This document shows, in pieces, positions 1 through 7,082 of a stretch of DNA of 11,442 nt. Each line of letters opens with the position of its first letter. Within the stretch, counting starts at the first letter, position 1. Origin of the DNA: an uncultured Ruminococcus sp. (GTDB taxonomy: Bacteria; Bacillota; Clostridia; Oscillospirales; Ruminococcaceae); NCBI GenBank assembly GCA_947174965.1, contig CAMWKY010000039.1:1-11442 (forward strand), given 5' to 3'. The notes beneath the pieces were generated by a model. It was not told the origin of the DNA. It searched no databases and saw only the letters and a program-made list of their open reading frames with translations. The position numbers and the translations under genes were made by a program.

Positions 1-11
1 CACCCTCATAT

Positions 12-40
12 ATTATATCACTTTTCAATGGAATTTGCAA
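12..40 (-). promoter_or_regulatory. Strong sigma-A-type promoter reading out of the left edge
   Basis: On the minus strand a -35 box TTGCAA (35-40) and a perfect -10 box TATAAT (12-17) are separated by exactly 17 bases. A TG dinucleotide one base before the -10 box gives an extended -10. The bases that follow (1-11) contain GAGGGTG, which could be the start of a ribosome binding site for a gene just beyond the window. The promoter overlaps the end of the recombinase remnant, so it belongs to the next gene to the left and not to the remnant. Confidence 0.7.
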
Positions 41-283
41 TAGATGGTAGTATAAAACGATACTGAACACCGATTTTTACATTGTTGCTCAGCGATTCCG
101 ACTCCTGCTGTGCAAGCGAAGCAAGAATTGTAAGCATAGTTTCGCCACGTGAATCCATTGTATTTATGTTTTCTTTTTCAAAAAATACCGGGATATTTTT
201 TCTTTCAGCATTCTAATATATTTCAGACAATCAACGGTATTTCGGGCAAAACGGGATATGCTCTTTGTCAGAATCAGGTCGAT
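18..283 (-). pseudogene. Serine recombinase, fragment of the catalytic (resolvase) domain
   Basis: Translating the minus strand gives a piece of a serine recombinase catalytic domain: [16 protein letters not shown], then [12 protein letters not shown], then, after a frame change, [31 protein letters not shown] and [11 protein letters not shown]. These are the middle and end of the resolvase fold, including the ISRFARN segment and the long helix typical of large serine recombinases. The N-terminal part with the catalytic serine is absent: homology stops at 283, next to an in-frame TAG at 284-286. The frame change sits in a run of six T (196-201 on the plus strand) and is explained by one missing base. 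The recombinase, zinc-ribbon and coiled-coil domains that should follow are missing; the frame ends at 18-20. It is a relic with no expected activity. It comes from a different gene than the fragment at 495-1645, because both contain the LTI-x-x-SLAQ-x-ES segment with different residues. Confidence 0.75.
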
Positions 284-418
284 CTAATCGCTGACTTTGA
301 TACAATCTGATTATTTCTTATACAATTTGATTTTTCATTATCTCGGTGGATTCATTTTTCTGAAAAAGGGTTCAAAATAGAGAGGTGGGTTCATTTTTAA
401 AAATCAAAAAGTATAATC
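284..418. repeat. Non-coding stretch with short direct repeats about 20 bp apart, possible IS end
   Basis: No gene is visible between the recombinase fragment and the terminator at 419. Two copies of a 20-bp unit beginning ATACAAT lie head to tail at 300-319 and 320-339 (16 of 20 identical). A second unit, GGTGGRTTCATTTTT, occurs at 345-359 and 384-398, with a third related GGGTTCAAAAT at 368-378, giving steps of 20 and 19 bp. A 12-bp palindrome ATTTTTAAAAAT lies at 393-404. Several roughly 20-bp repeats in one orientation resemble the multiple terminal repeats at the ends of IS21-family insertion sequences. No transposase is present, so this would be a lone end. The repeats are seen directly; the IS assignment is inference. 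Confidence 0.45.
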
Positions 419-452
419 ACAAAATAAAAATGCCCTGCTCTTGGCAAGGCAT
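419..452 (-). terminator. Rho-independent terminator after the recombinase gene
   Basis: On the minus strand ATGCCTTGC (444-452) pairs with GCAGGGCAT (430-438) around a 5-base loop, with one G-T-type mismatch. It is followed directly by a T-rich tract (419-429, TTTTTATTTT on the minus strand). It lies 43 bases downstream of the recombinase stop codon at 495 and fits as the native end of that transcript. Confidence 0.75.
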
Positions 453-494
453 CTACATCGGATTACTATAAAAAGTGATTTCTTTTTAGTTACT

Positions 495-1645
495 TTACCC
501 TTTTATTTCCGTCCCATTCTTAAAAGTCACTCTCACATCATCTTTGCTGTAAACTGTAACAAAGTCCACCAAACTAAGCCAAAGTCCTTCATCAAACTCT
601 GTGACAACTTCATGCTTTTGCAATTCAAAAAGAAACTGTTCTGTCATTTCACGATGAGTCTGTTTTTCCAGTATTGCATTTTCTACTTCAGAAAGCCGTA
701 ACTTTGCACATTCAAATCGTTCCGCAAGACTTTTGTACCGTTTGTTGTACTCATCCTGATTCTGAGCAACACGGGCATTTTCTGCGATACACTTTTCCAT
801 CAATACAGCAACCATATTCAGTTCATCATGCAGTTTTTCTTTTTCTGTTAACAGTTCTGCGTTATCAAAAATAATGTCTTTCACTGCCTGAAAATCGGCG
901 ATAATCCTGTCTTTTTCGGTACAAAGAATATTGACCGCTCTAAATAAAAACATCCTTGATTTTCTGTTCATCCATATGTGGTGTGCCACATTTTTTCTCA
1001 CCGTCGAATTTATGATTACACTGCCATATCACACGTCGATATTTTGATGTGGAGTACCAGACCTTTGAGCCGTACCAGCTTCCGCATTCTCCACACCTGA
1101 TTTTACTTGAAAAGGCATTCACACAGCTTTTTCTGTTTTTGCCTGGGTGTCGTACCGCCATCTGCTTCTGTACCATATCAAATACACTCGGTTCAATGAT
1201 TGCAGGATGATTGCCCTCCACGTAATACTGCGGTACTTCGCCGGTATTAACCTTTTTCTTTTTGGTCAGGAAATCAACGGTAAAACTCTTTTGTAGAAGT
1301 GCATCACCCTTGTATTTTTCATTGGTCAGAATACTTTTAATCGTACTTCCATGCCATGCTGGCTTACCACTGACTGTTAAAATTTTCTCAGCAGTCAGCT
1401 GCTTTGCAATTGTATAAGGTGAACACCCCTGCAAAAACAATCCAAAAATCTTACGGACAATCTCAGCCTCTTTTTCATTAATAACAAGATTATTGTCCTC
1501 TCCACGGTCATATCCAAGAAAGCGACTAAACGGTACTGTTACTTTACCGTCCTGAAAACGTTTTCTCTGTCCCCATGTACAGTTTTCAGAAATACTGCGG
1601 CTTTCTTCCTGTGCAAGTGAACTCATAATAGTCAGAAGAAGTTCT
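495..1645 (-). pseudogene. Large serine recombinase, C-terminal two thirds, truncated and frameshifted
   Basis: The minus strand encodes the end of a resolvase domain (ELLLTIMSSLAQEESRSISE, about 1580-1645). Next comes a recombinase domain with the usual sequence GYDRGEDNNLVINEKEAEIV and the GKPAWHGSTIKSILTNEKYKG segment split over it. A zinc ribbon follows (CGECG ... CNHKFDGEKKCG), then a long coiled coil rich in Lys, Glu and Leu (about 560-930). Such enzymes cut and rejoin DNA at att sites to move integrative elements. The catalytic N-terminus is missing upstream of about 1645, where the sequence turns into unrelated repeat DNA. The apparent upstream frame (to 1761) runs across a terminator and is not coding. 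The frame shifts near 943-950, in a run of five A; one extra base joins KDVFI to RAVNILCTEKDRII. The final frame stops at 495. With no catalytic serine and a broken frame it should be inactive. Confidence 0.85.
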
Positions 1646-1655
1646 ATCAGCGTTA

Positions 1656-1741
1656 TGATTTTGATACAATCACACGATAGGCTGTGAGTGGTTGCACCCT
1701 TTGAAACCACTTGCACGATAGCATGGGATTTTTGAAACCAC
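1656..1741. repeat. Short repeats at the recombinase breakpoint
   Basis: Three related words lie in the same orientation: TTTGATACAATC (1660-1671), TTTGAAACCAC (1700-1710) and TTTGAAACCAC (1731-1741). The first two are each followed shortly by CACGATAG (1673-1680 and 1714-1721), so a block of about 21 bp is duplicated about 40 bp apart. GTGGTT (1688-1693) and AACCAC (1705-1710) can pair as a 6-bp stem. The 16-base word TGATTTTGATACAATC (1656-1671) recurs with one change at 292-307, beside the other recombinase fragment. The spacing is irregular and only short words are conserved, so it is not a CRISPR array; it may be the scar or end of a mobile element. Confidence 0.5.
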
Positions 1742-1770
1742 AAAAAAGGACTGCCCATCAAGGACAGTCC
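1742..1770 (-). terminator. Rho-independent terminator, minus strand
   Basis: GGACTGTCC (1762-1770 read on the minus strand) pairs with GGGCAGTCC (1748-1756) around a 5-base loop, 8 of 9 pairs being Watson-Crick. A run of six T (1742-1747) follows on the minus strand. No minus-strand gene ends just upstream: the nearest is the DUF262 gene ending at 2197. It may be the second stop for the restriction operon, or a leftover from a deleted element. The plus strand lacks a comparable T run. Confidence 0.65.
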
Positions 1771-1833
1771 AAATTTTACAGTATTTTGCGCTAATCTTTG
1801 GTGGTTCTGGTGATAGCTATTTCCGGCAGGTTG

Positions 1834-1860
1834 TGGTATACTGTTGTGCTGAAAAGGAGG
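1834..1860 (+). promoter_or_regulatory. Extended -10 promoter and ribosome binding site of the small plus-strand gene
   Basis: TGGTATACT (1834-1842) is an extended -10 element (TG, one base, TATACT). No good -35 box is found 16-18 bases upstream, which is typical for extended -10 promoters. A full AAAGGAGG (1853-1860) follows, 8 bases before the ATG at 1869. The short gap implies a very short untranslated leader. The strong ribosome binding site fixes the start at 1869 and not at an earlier in-frame codon. Confidence 0.55.
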
Positions 1861-1868
1861 CGATCACC

Positions 1869-2120
1869 ATGCTTGAGGATTTTTACCATGGCAATATTAT
1901 CCGGTCAGAACACCACTGTCAGAATCCGGAGTATCAGGAGTTAGCAAAAAAATGGCTTGCTCTTTCGGCGAAGTTTGAGAAAACACTCAATGCCTCGCAG
2001 ATTACGATGTTCCACGAGCTGACCGACACGCAGGGCAGGAGTGCCTCAATTGCTGCCGAGGATTTATACATAACCGGATTCAAGGACGGCGCAGGGATGA
2101 TAATGGAAATCTTAAAGTAG
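1869..2120 (+). CDS. Small DUF6809-type protein, function unknown
   Basis: This 83-residue acidic protein is preceded by a perfect AAAGGAGG. It begins MLEDFYHGNI and ends with a glycine-containing helix, TGFKDGAGMIMEILK. I recognise this layout (MLEDLYxGNI at the start, a middle helix of the type EKLLxxLxxxQ, and a final GFxxGxxMMxE) as the DUF6809 family, common in Firmicutes and often seen next to mobile elements and phage genes. No signal peptide, membrane segment or enzyme motif is visible; it looks all-helical. It is the only gene on the plus strand, convergent with the restriction operon and divergent from the recombinase relic, and it has its own promoter and hairpin. It ends with TAG. 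The function is unknown; a regulatory or structural role in mobile-element biology is only a guess. Confidence 0.75.
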   Translation: MLEDFYHGNIIRSEHHCQNPEYQELAKKWLALSAKFEKTLNASQITMFHELTDTQGRSASIAAEDLYITGFKDGAGMIMEILK

Positions 2121-2126
2121 AACAAA

Positions 2127-2152
2127 GCCTCCGAGAAACTTAACTCGGAGGC
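2127..2152. terminator. Hairpin between two convergent genes, probable bidirectional terminator
   Basis: GCCTCCGAG (2127-2135) pairs perfectly with CTCGGAGGC (2144-2152) around an 8-base loop. It starts 7 bases after the plus-strand stop at 2120 and lies 45 bases downstream of the DUF262 stop at 2197 on the other strand. The stem is strong in both directions. The T tracts are modest (AAATTCTTC after it on plus, TTTGTTCT on minus), so termination may be incomplete. The minus-strand terminator at 1742-1770 could act as backup. Confidence 0.7.
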
Positions 2153-2196
2153 AAATTCTTCGATAAAGAGTATTTTTGGTTACACATTGATTTATA

Positions 2197-3993
2197 TTAA
2201 TTAATCCAGCCCTTTGCTATTGCCTCTTGTAAAAAGGCTAATTGTTCTGGCGTAGGCTGATCATTGTTTGTATCAGACGATTGAGCCATATAATCCATGC
2301 TCCATTTTTTTAAGATAACGATAATAGCATCTGACACTCTGATATCTCGCTCGGATATCTGTTCCAATTTCCAGTCATGCATATCGAGTATAGAAAGAGC
2401 TCGTGTTATTATGATTTTAGATTTGGCGTACTCTGCTTTCTTTTTGTCAAAGTATCCGTTTCCCGCTACAATATTCAGCTTCTTTTCAAATGGCAGTTTA
2501 TTACCAATATGTTCAATTTTTTCTGTGATTACATCACCATTTTCATTGAGAAAATATGCTGCTTGCCATTTCTGAGGCAGGATATGTTCGATTTCCCATT
2601 TTTCAGGAAGCAACTCCTCTTGTTGGTCGTAAGCAAGTATCTTTAGCAGCATACGGACAGCATTCCTATGGGGTACCCTTATTTTAGCTTCATAGTCTTT
2701 TGCTTCAAGCTCTTTAAAGTAAAATTTCGGTTTCGATGATTCGATGATTTCCACATTCAGTTTGAGTATATCAGATTTTACAGCATTAATAGTCGGAGTA
2801 ACGAGGTAGGTTGTTAGAAGAGCAACAATTAATCTTTTCAGGAACTGCTCAAAATCCTTTTCAAAACTCACAGCATCTCTATGAGTGAGATAATAGATTA
2901 TCACAGGATATTTCCAGAATTCATTTGAGTAAGAATTCAATATATCCAACGCCTGTCTTATTGAAGTATTCACAGACCACGGCTCTCCCTCAATTTCTCT
3001 GTGCCGATTCACCACGATCCACAAATTCAATATTACAGAAAGATTTTCCATCAAATCATTTGCAAAGAGTCTTTTGAATCTATTGTCAGAACCAGAATAA
3101 TACTTTCTGACACCGGGAGTGGTCGACTTACTATCCTTTTCAAGAGCACGAAGGTAGAACATATAATAGTAAAAAAGCTGCTGAATGCTCTCACCAGCAC
3201 TTCGAACCTTATCATCTAAATCCTTCCATGTTTCAATGAAAACAGGCTTATTCTCAGAGGGTAGATGGTTGTATATTTTAGCTTTGAAAATATCCGCATC
3301 GGATAATTGAAGTCCTCGGTTATTCAAAGTGGAAAATATTGTAAGAGCAGTATCCTGAGTATCTGCTGTAATTGGCAGCAGAATTGCCTGATTTAAAATG
3401 ACATAAATAAATTCATACATCATCAAGGCATTTTGCTTCGCTGCTTTTTCTAATAACTCCTGAAATTTCTTATAATTGAGAGAGTAATTATCTTTTGCAT
3501 CGGGACTGGCTTTTCCGGTTTCAAGAAGGCATTGCAATACTGCATTTCCATCATCACTCATCACCTTTGATGTCAAAAGGATGCTACTATAATCAACTTC
3601 TCCTGTCAATCGGTTTGTTCTCCAGATGGATGGTTCAATTTGCTTGATAAAGTTTTCTGCCTCTTTGGTTTTTTCCTCTGGCTCAGACAACATTGTGTAG
3701 ATTGCTCTCAAAAGCAAGAACAGTGAGGTTATGCGCTGCTGCCCATCAATAATTTCCTGCTCTTGATGTTCGTTTTCATATGCAACGACTGTTCCTAAAA
3801 AATAAGTACCATTTGTCTCCGATCCTCCGACACCAGCGGTTGTAAATTCCCAAAGATCATCAAACAGTGTTTGTACCTCATCATCGCCCTAAGCATACGG
3901 ACGCTGGTATTCCGGTATGACAAAAGGATGATCCTTTCCAGAACCCAATAGATCCTTGACATTCTTTTTGTGAACTTCAATTGATGTTGACAT
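2197..3993 (-). pseudogene. DUF262/DUF1524 (GmrSD-like) protein with one in-frame amber
   Basis: From ATG at 3993 (AGGAGAT at 4001-4007, spacing 7) a single frame of 598 codons runs to TAA at 2197, broken only by TAG at 3889-3891 (codon 35). The N-terminal DUF262 domain shows IPEYQRPYA-stop, where the family normally has YQRxYxW, and then EIIDGQQRITSL (codons 80-91), the DGQQR motif of the ParB/sulfiredoxin-like nucleotide-binding fold. The C-terminus has an HNH-type DUF1524 domain: IEHILPQ (His near 470), IGNKLP, LNIVAGNGYFDKKKAEY. Single-chain proteins of this type include modification-dependent endonucleases (GmrSD, BrxU) and the phosphorothioate-sensing SspE. The start lies only 30 bases after hsdR, so it is the fourth gene of the operon. 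With a single nonsense change at a Trp codon (TGG to TAG) it is probably a recent loss. Readthrough, restart at a TTG near 3717 lacking the DGQQR motif, or a base error are alternatives. Confidence 0.85.
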
Positions 3994-4023
3994 TATTATC
4001 ATCTCCTATCTTGATTATTTGCA

Positions 4024-7000
4024 TCACGTTGATTTTCTCCGCAGAGCCTTATACAATTCTTTTGCCATTGCATCCTGTACTTTCTGATAGAAGTCAGGAT
4101 CGTTAAACAGCTTTTGGAAAGACTCGTTATTCTCAAGGAAGCATTGTGTTACAATTTCCTTGAATTTCTCTGGAAACAGCGATTGCACAAACATCTCAGT
4201 ACTGTTATCCTGTGCATATTGTCTGAATTTCTTTACGTCAGAATCGTCCATGAACATCCGGTAAATACCTTCAATAATCACTCGGTCGGCTTCGGTAAAC
4301 TGCCCGTCAAAACGCTCATTCACCTTATCAATGATACTTTGCAAGGTGTCCTTCTTTTTGTTGGGAGTTTTCGGAGCAGTACTTCCTCCCGGTACGATAA
4401 CCGGCGGTTTTTCGTCAAGCAGTATTGCCCCAGTGTGTGTCTCTTTCAAAGAAGCATATTCAAGTTTGATTTTATCATCCACATCCACAATATCCGTACT
4501 GTTTTTCGGCAACAGTCTCGCCAGATGAGAAGTATAAAGAAATTCATGGAACAAATCTTTATCATGCAGTCGAATCAACTGCATAATGTAGGAGTATGCA
4601 CGATTAAACTTGTGGACATAATCACGGACAGTATACTGCTCATCCTCGCTCAATTCTCTATATCTTTCAATGACCAGACGGAACATAGAAGCCATCCTTC
4701 CCAGCGCAGATACATCTTGTCCTTTGTTGAATTGCTTTTCCATAAATGCATTGAGTTTTTCGACATCATCATAATTATACAGCATGAATTCAGCGATTTT
4801 ATTTCGCAGATCGTAAACACGATTCAGGTCTGTTGCACCTTCTAATACGGTTGTCTGATAGAATGGTAGAAATGCCTGCTTGATATCATCTTCAGTATTT
4901 TCAAAATCCAGAACGAAAGTGCTTTGTTTGCCGAAAGTGGTACGATTCAGTCGGGAGAGTGTCTGTACTGCCGTCACATCTCGAAGTTTCTTATCTACAT
5001 ACATGGAGTGCAACAACGGCTCGTCAAACCCGGTCTGATATTTATTTGCAACAACCAGAATGTTATATTGACTACTGTGAAATGCCTGACGGAATTTTTT
5101 GTCTGTGATGATATACTTTCCGTTCTCATCCACGTTCATTGTTGCCTCTGTGAACGGCTTTTCCATTGGCATTTCCTCAAGTGTAACCTCTCCAGAAAAG
5201 GCAATCATCACATCGCATCCTGCCGATTCGTCCGAATGTTCTGCCAGATACTGCTTGATTGCAAGATAGTATCGGACAGCATTGGCACGGCTGTCTGCAA
5301 CAACCATACATTTTCCCTTTCCACCTATCTGGAATCTGCCATTTGACAGGAAATTCGCCATGATCATTTCCGTTTTTAGCGTAATGGTATAGCCATGCTG
5401 CTTGTAATACTTGAACAATGCCCGTGAAGCTGCACCTTCAATTAACTCCGGATTATCCTCTGAGATTTTCACCAGCTTGAACGCTTCCTTAACTGTCGTA
5501 TAACTGGAAAGCACATCCAGAATAAAGCCTTCTTCTATTGCCTGACGCATTGAATACACATGGAACGGATGCTTTCCAGGCGTTCCGTCCGGATTTGCGA
5601 AGGAAGTGCCAAACACCTCCAGTGTATCACCTTTCGGGGTTGCCGTAAATGCAAAGAAAGACTGATTGCTGTGCTGTCCCTGCCCAATCACTGCATTGAT
5701 AAACTCATCTGTCAAATTGACCTCTGATTCGTCAATTTCCTGCTCCTCTGCATATTCCTTGACAGCAATACCGATGTCAATCAGGCTGCGACGGAGCGTT
5801 TTTGCACTTTCACCGCTTTGTCCTTGATGCGCTTCGTCTATGATAATCGCAAATTTCCGTCCGCTGTATTGTTCCATATCCTTATAGGCAAACAGAAATT
5901 TCTGAATTGTGCATATGATGATTCGCTTTCCATCATTGATTGCTTCTGCAAGGCTATGTGAATTTTTCTTATCGTCAATTGCCTCAACAAGTTCTACCTT
6001 ATGTTCAAAGCTGTTGATGGTATCCTGCAATTGTCCATCCAGAACAACGCGGTTTGTTACGACAATGACAGAATCAAAAATTCCTTCATCATTCGCATTA
6101 TGAACAGAGGCAAGTCTGTATGCAATCCATGCAATAGAATTGGATTTGCCTGAACCTGCGCTATGCTGAATCAGATAATTATTGCCAGTACCATTTTCTT
6201 TGACATCAGCAAGGACTTTCCGTACCACATCATATTGATGATACCGTGGAAACAGCAGCTTTTCCTCCGGTTTTTTCTTGCCATCCTTTTTCTCCTTGAC
6301 ATGAGAAATAAAACGGTGCAGCAAGTCAAGCAGTGAATCACGCTGCAAGACCTCCTCCCAGAGGTAGTGGGTGGCATAACCTTCCAAATATTGCGGATTA
6401 CCTGCTCCGCTGTCCACACCTGCACCATTTGAGCCTTGATTAAACGGCATGAAATAGGTATCACTGTCTTTGAGCTGCGTTGTCATCCATACTTCGTAGA
6501 GGTCAACAGCAAAGTACACCAGAAAGCGGTGATCGAGTCGGAAACAAAATTCCTTGCTGCTGCGATCTGTTTTGAATTGCCGGATGGCGCATTGATAATC
6601 CTGCCCTGTAAGCTGGTTTTTCAGCTCCATAGCAACGATTGGAATGCCATTTACCGACAGCATCATATCAATTGTGTTGTTATGCTTCATAGAATAGCGG
6701 AACTGTCTTGTACAGCCGAGAATATTTGCTTCATAACGTTCCGCATCCAGTTCATTGAGTTTCGTTTCCGGTTTGAAGTAGCAGAGTTTCAGCTTGATGC
6801 CGAGGTCAACAATGCCATTTCGCAGAACATAGAGCAAGCCGTGTTCGCTGATACACTGCTCCAGACGGTGGTAGAGCTTTTCCGGCGCATTCTCTCCGTA
6901 GTATTTCTGATATTTTGCCCACGCCTTTGGTTGTGTCTTTTTGATGAATCCGCACAGCACATTCATATAGATGCACTTATCCAGATCAAGCTGACGGCTG

Positions 7001-7080
7001 TTCAGGGAAACATAGCCACCAGCCGGAGAGAGCAGAAAGGTTTCTATATCTGTCTCAAAGCGTTTTTCTGTTTTGTCCAT
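4024..7080 (-). CDS. hsdR: Type I restriction enzyme, HsdR subunit (ATP-dependent translocase/endonuclease)
   Basis: This 1018-residue protein has the full HsdR layout. The N-terminal nuclease domain carries the PD-(D/E)xK signature as Asp in NTIDMMLS (about 136-142) and ELK (about 152-154). Two RecA-like helicase lobes follow: Walker A QHSAGSGKS (about 305-313), DEAH (about 415-418), FTATP (about 478-482), a motif V-like QTGFDEP (about 682-688) and motif VI QTLSRLNR (about 706-713). A helical C-terminal region that would bind the methyltransferase core comes last. With HsdM2-HsdS it pumps DNA past itself with ATP and cuts at a distance when the site is unmethylated. It starts 2 bases after the hsdS stop; ATG at 7080 is preferred, though GTG at 7086, overlapping the hsdS stop, is also in frame. 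Close packing implies translational coupling. No lesion is seen and the length is normal for the family. Confidence 0.95.
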   Translation of the reverse strand: MDKTEKRFETDIETFLLSPAGGYVSLNSRQLDLDKCIYMNVLCGFIKKTQPKAWAKYQKYYGENAPEKLYHRLEQCISEHGLLYVLRNGIVDLGIKLKLCYFKPETKLNELDAERYEANILGCTRQFRYSMKHNNTIDMMLSVNGIPIVAMELKNQLTGQDYQCAIRQFKTDRSSKEFCFRLDHRFLVYFAVDLYEVWMTTQLKDSDTYFMPFNQGSNGAGVDSGAGNPQYLEGYATHYLWEEVLQRDSLLDLLHRFISHVKEKKDGKKKPEEKLLFPRYHQYDVVRKVLADVKENGTGNNYLIQHSAGSGKSNSIAWIAYRLASVHNANDEGIFDSVIVVTNRVVLDGQLQDTINSFEHKVELVEAIDDKKNSHSLAEAINDGKRIIICTIQKFLFAYKDMEQYSGRKFAIIIDEAHQGQSGESAKTLRRSLIDIGIAVKEYAEEQEIDESEVNLTDEFINAVIGQGQHSNQSFFAFTATPKGDTLEVFGTSFANPDGTPGKHPFHVYSMRQAIEEGFILDVLSSYTTVKEAFKLVKISEDNPELIEGAASRALFKYYKQHGYTITLKTEMIMANFLSNGRFQIGGKGKCMVVADSRANAVRYYLAIKQYLAEHSDESAGCDVMIAFSGEVTLEEMPMEKPFTEATMNVDENGKYIITDKKFRQAFHSSQYNILVVANKYQTGFDEPLLHSMYVDKKLRDVTAVQTLSRLNRTTFGKQSTFVLDFENTEDDIKQAFLPFYQTTVLEGATDLNRVYDLRNKIAEFMLYNYDDVEKLNAFMEKQFNKGQDVSALGRMASMFRLVIERYRELSEDEQYTVRDYVHKFNRAYSYIMQLIRLHDKDLFHEFLYTSHLARLLPKNSTDIVDVDDKIKLEYASLKETHTGAILLDEKPPVIVPGGSTAPKTPNKKKDTLQSIIDKVNERFDGQFTEADRVIIEGIYRMFMDDSDVKKFRQYAQDNSTEMFVQSLFPEKFKEIVTQCFLENNESFQKLFNDPDFYQKVQDAMAKELYKALRRKST

Positions 7081-7082
7081 GT

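Noticed and set aside
1660..1741. Possible miniature CRISPR array
   Set aside because: Units are only 11-22 bp, steps are 40 and 31 bp, and no cas genes are present.
1646..1761. N-terminal extension of the larger recombinase frame
   Set aside because: It runs over a terminator T tract and repeats and bears no resemblance to a resolvase N-terminus; homology starts only at about 1645.
3795..3980. 61-codon minus-strand frame beside the DUF262 gene
   Set aside because: The true DUF262 frame through this region is a different one and matches the family motifs; this frame is a shadow.
4114..4845. Long plus-strand open frame (243 codons) opposite hsdR
   Set aside because: It lies entirely antisense to conserved HsdR sequence, has no ribosome binding site and its translation looks like no protein family; it is a shadow frame.
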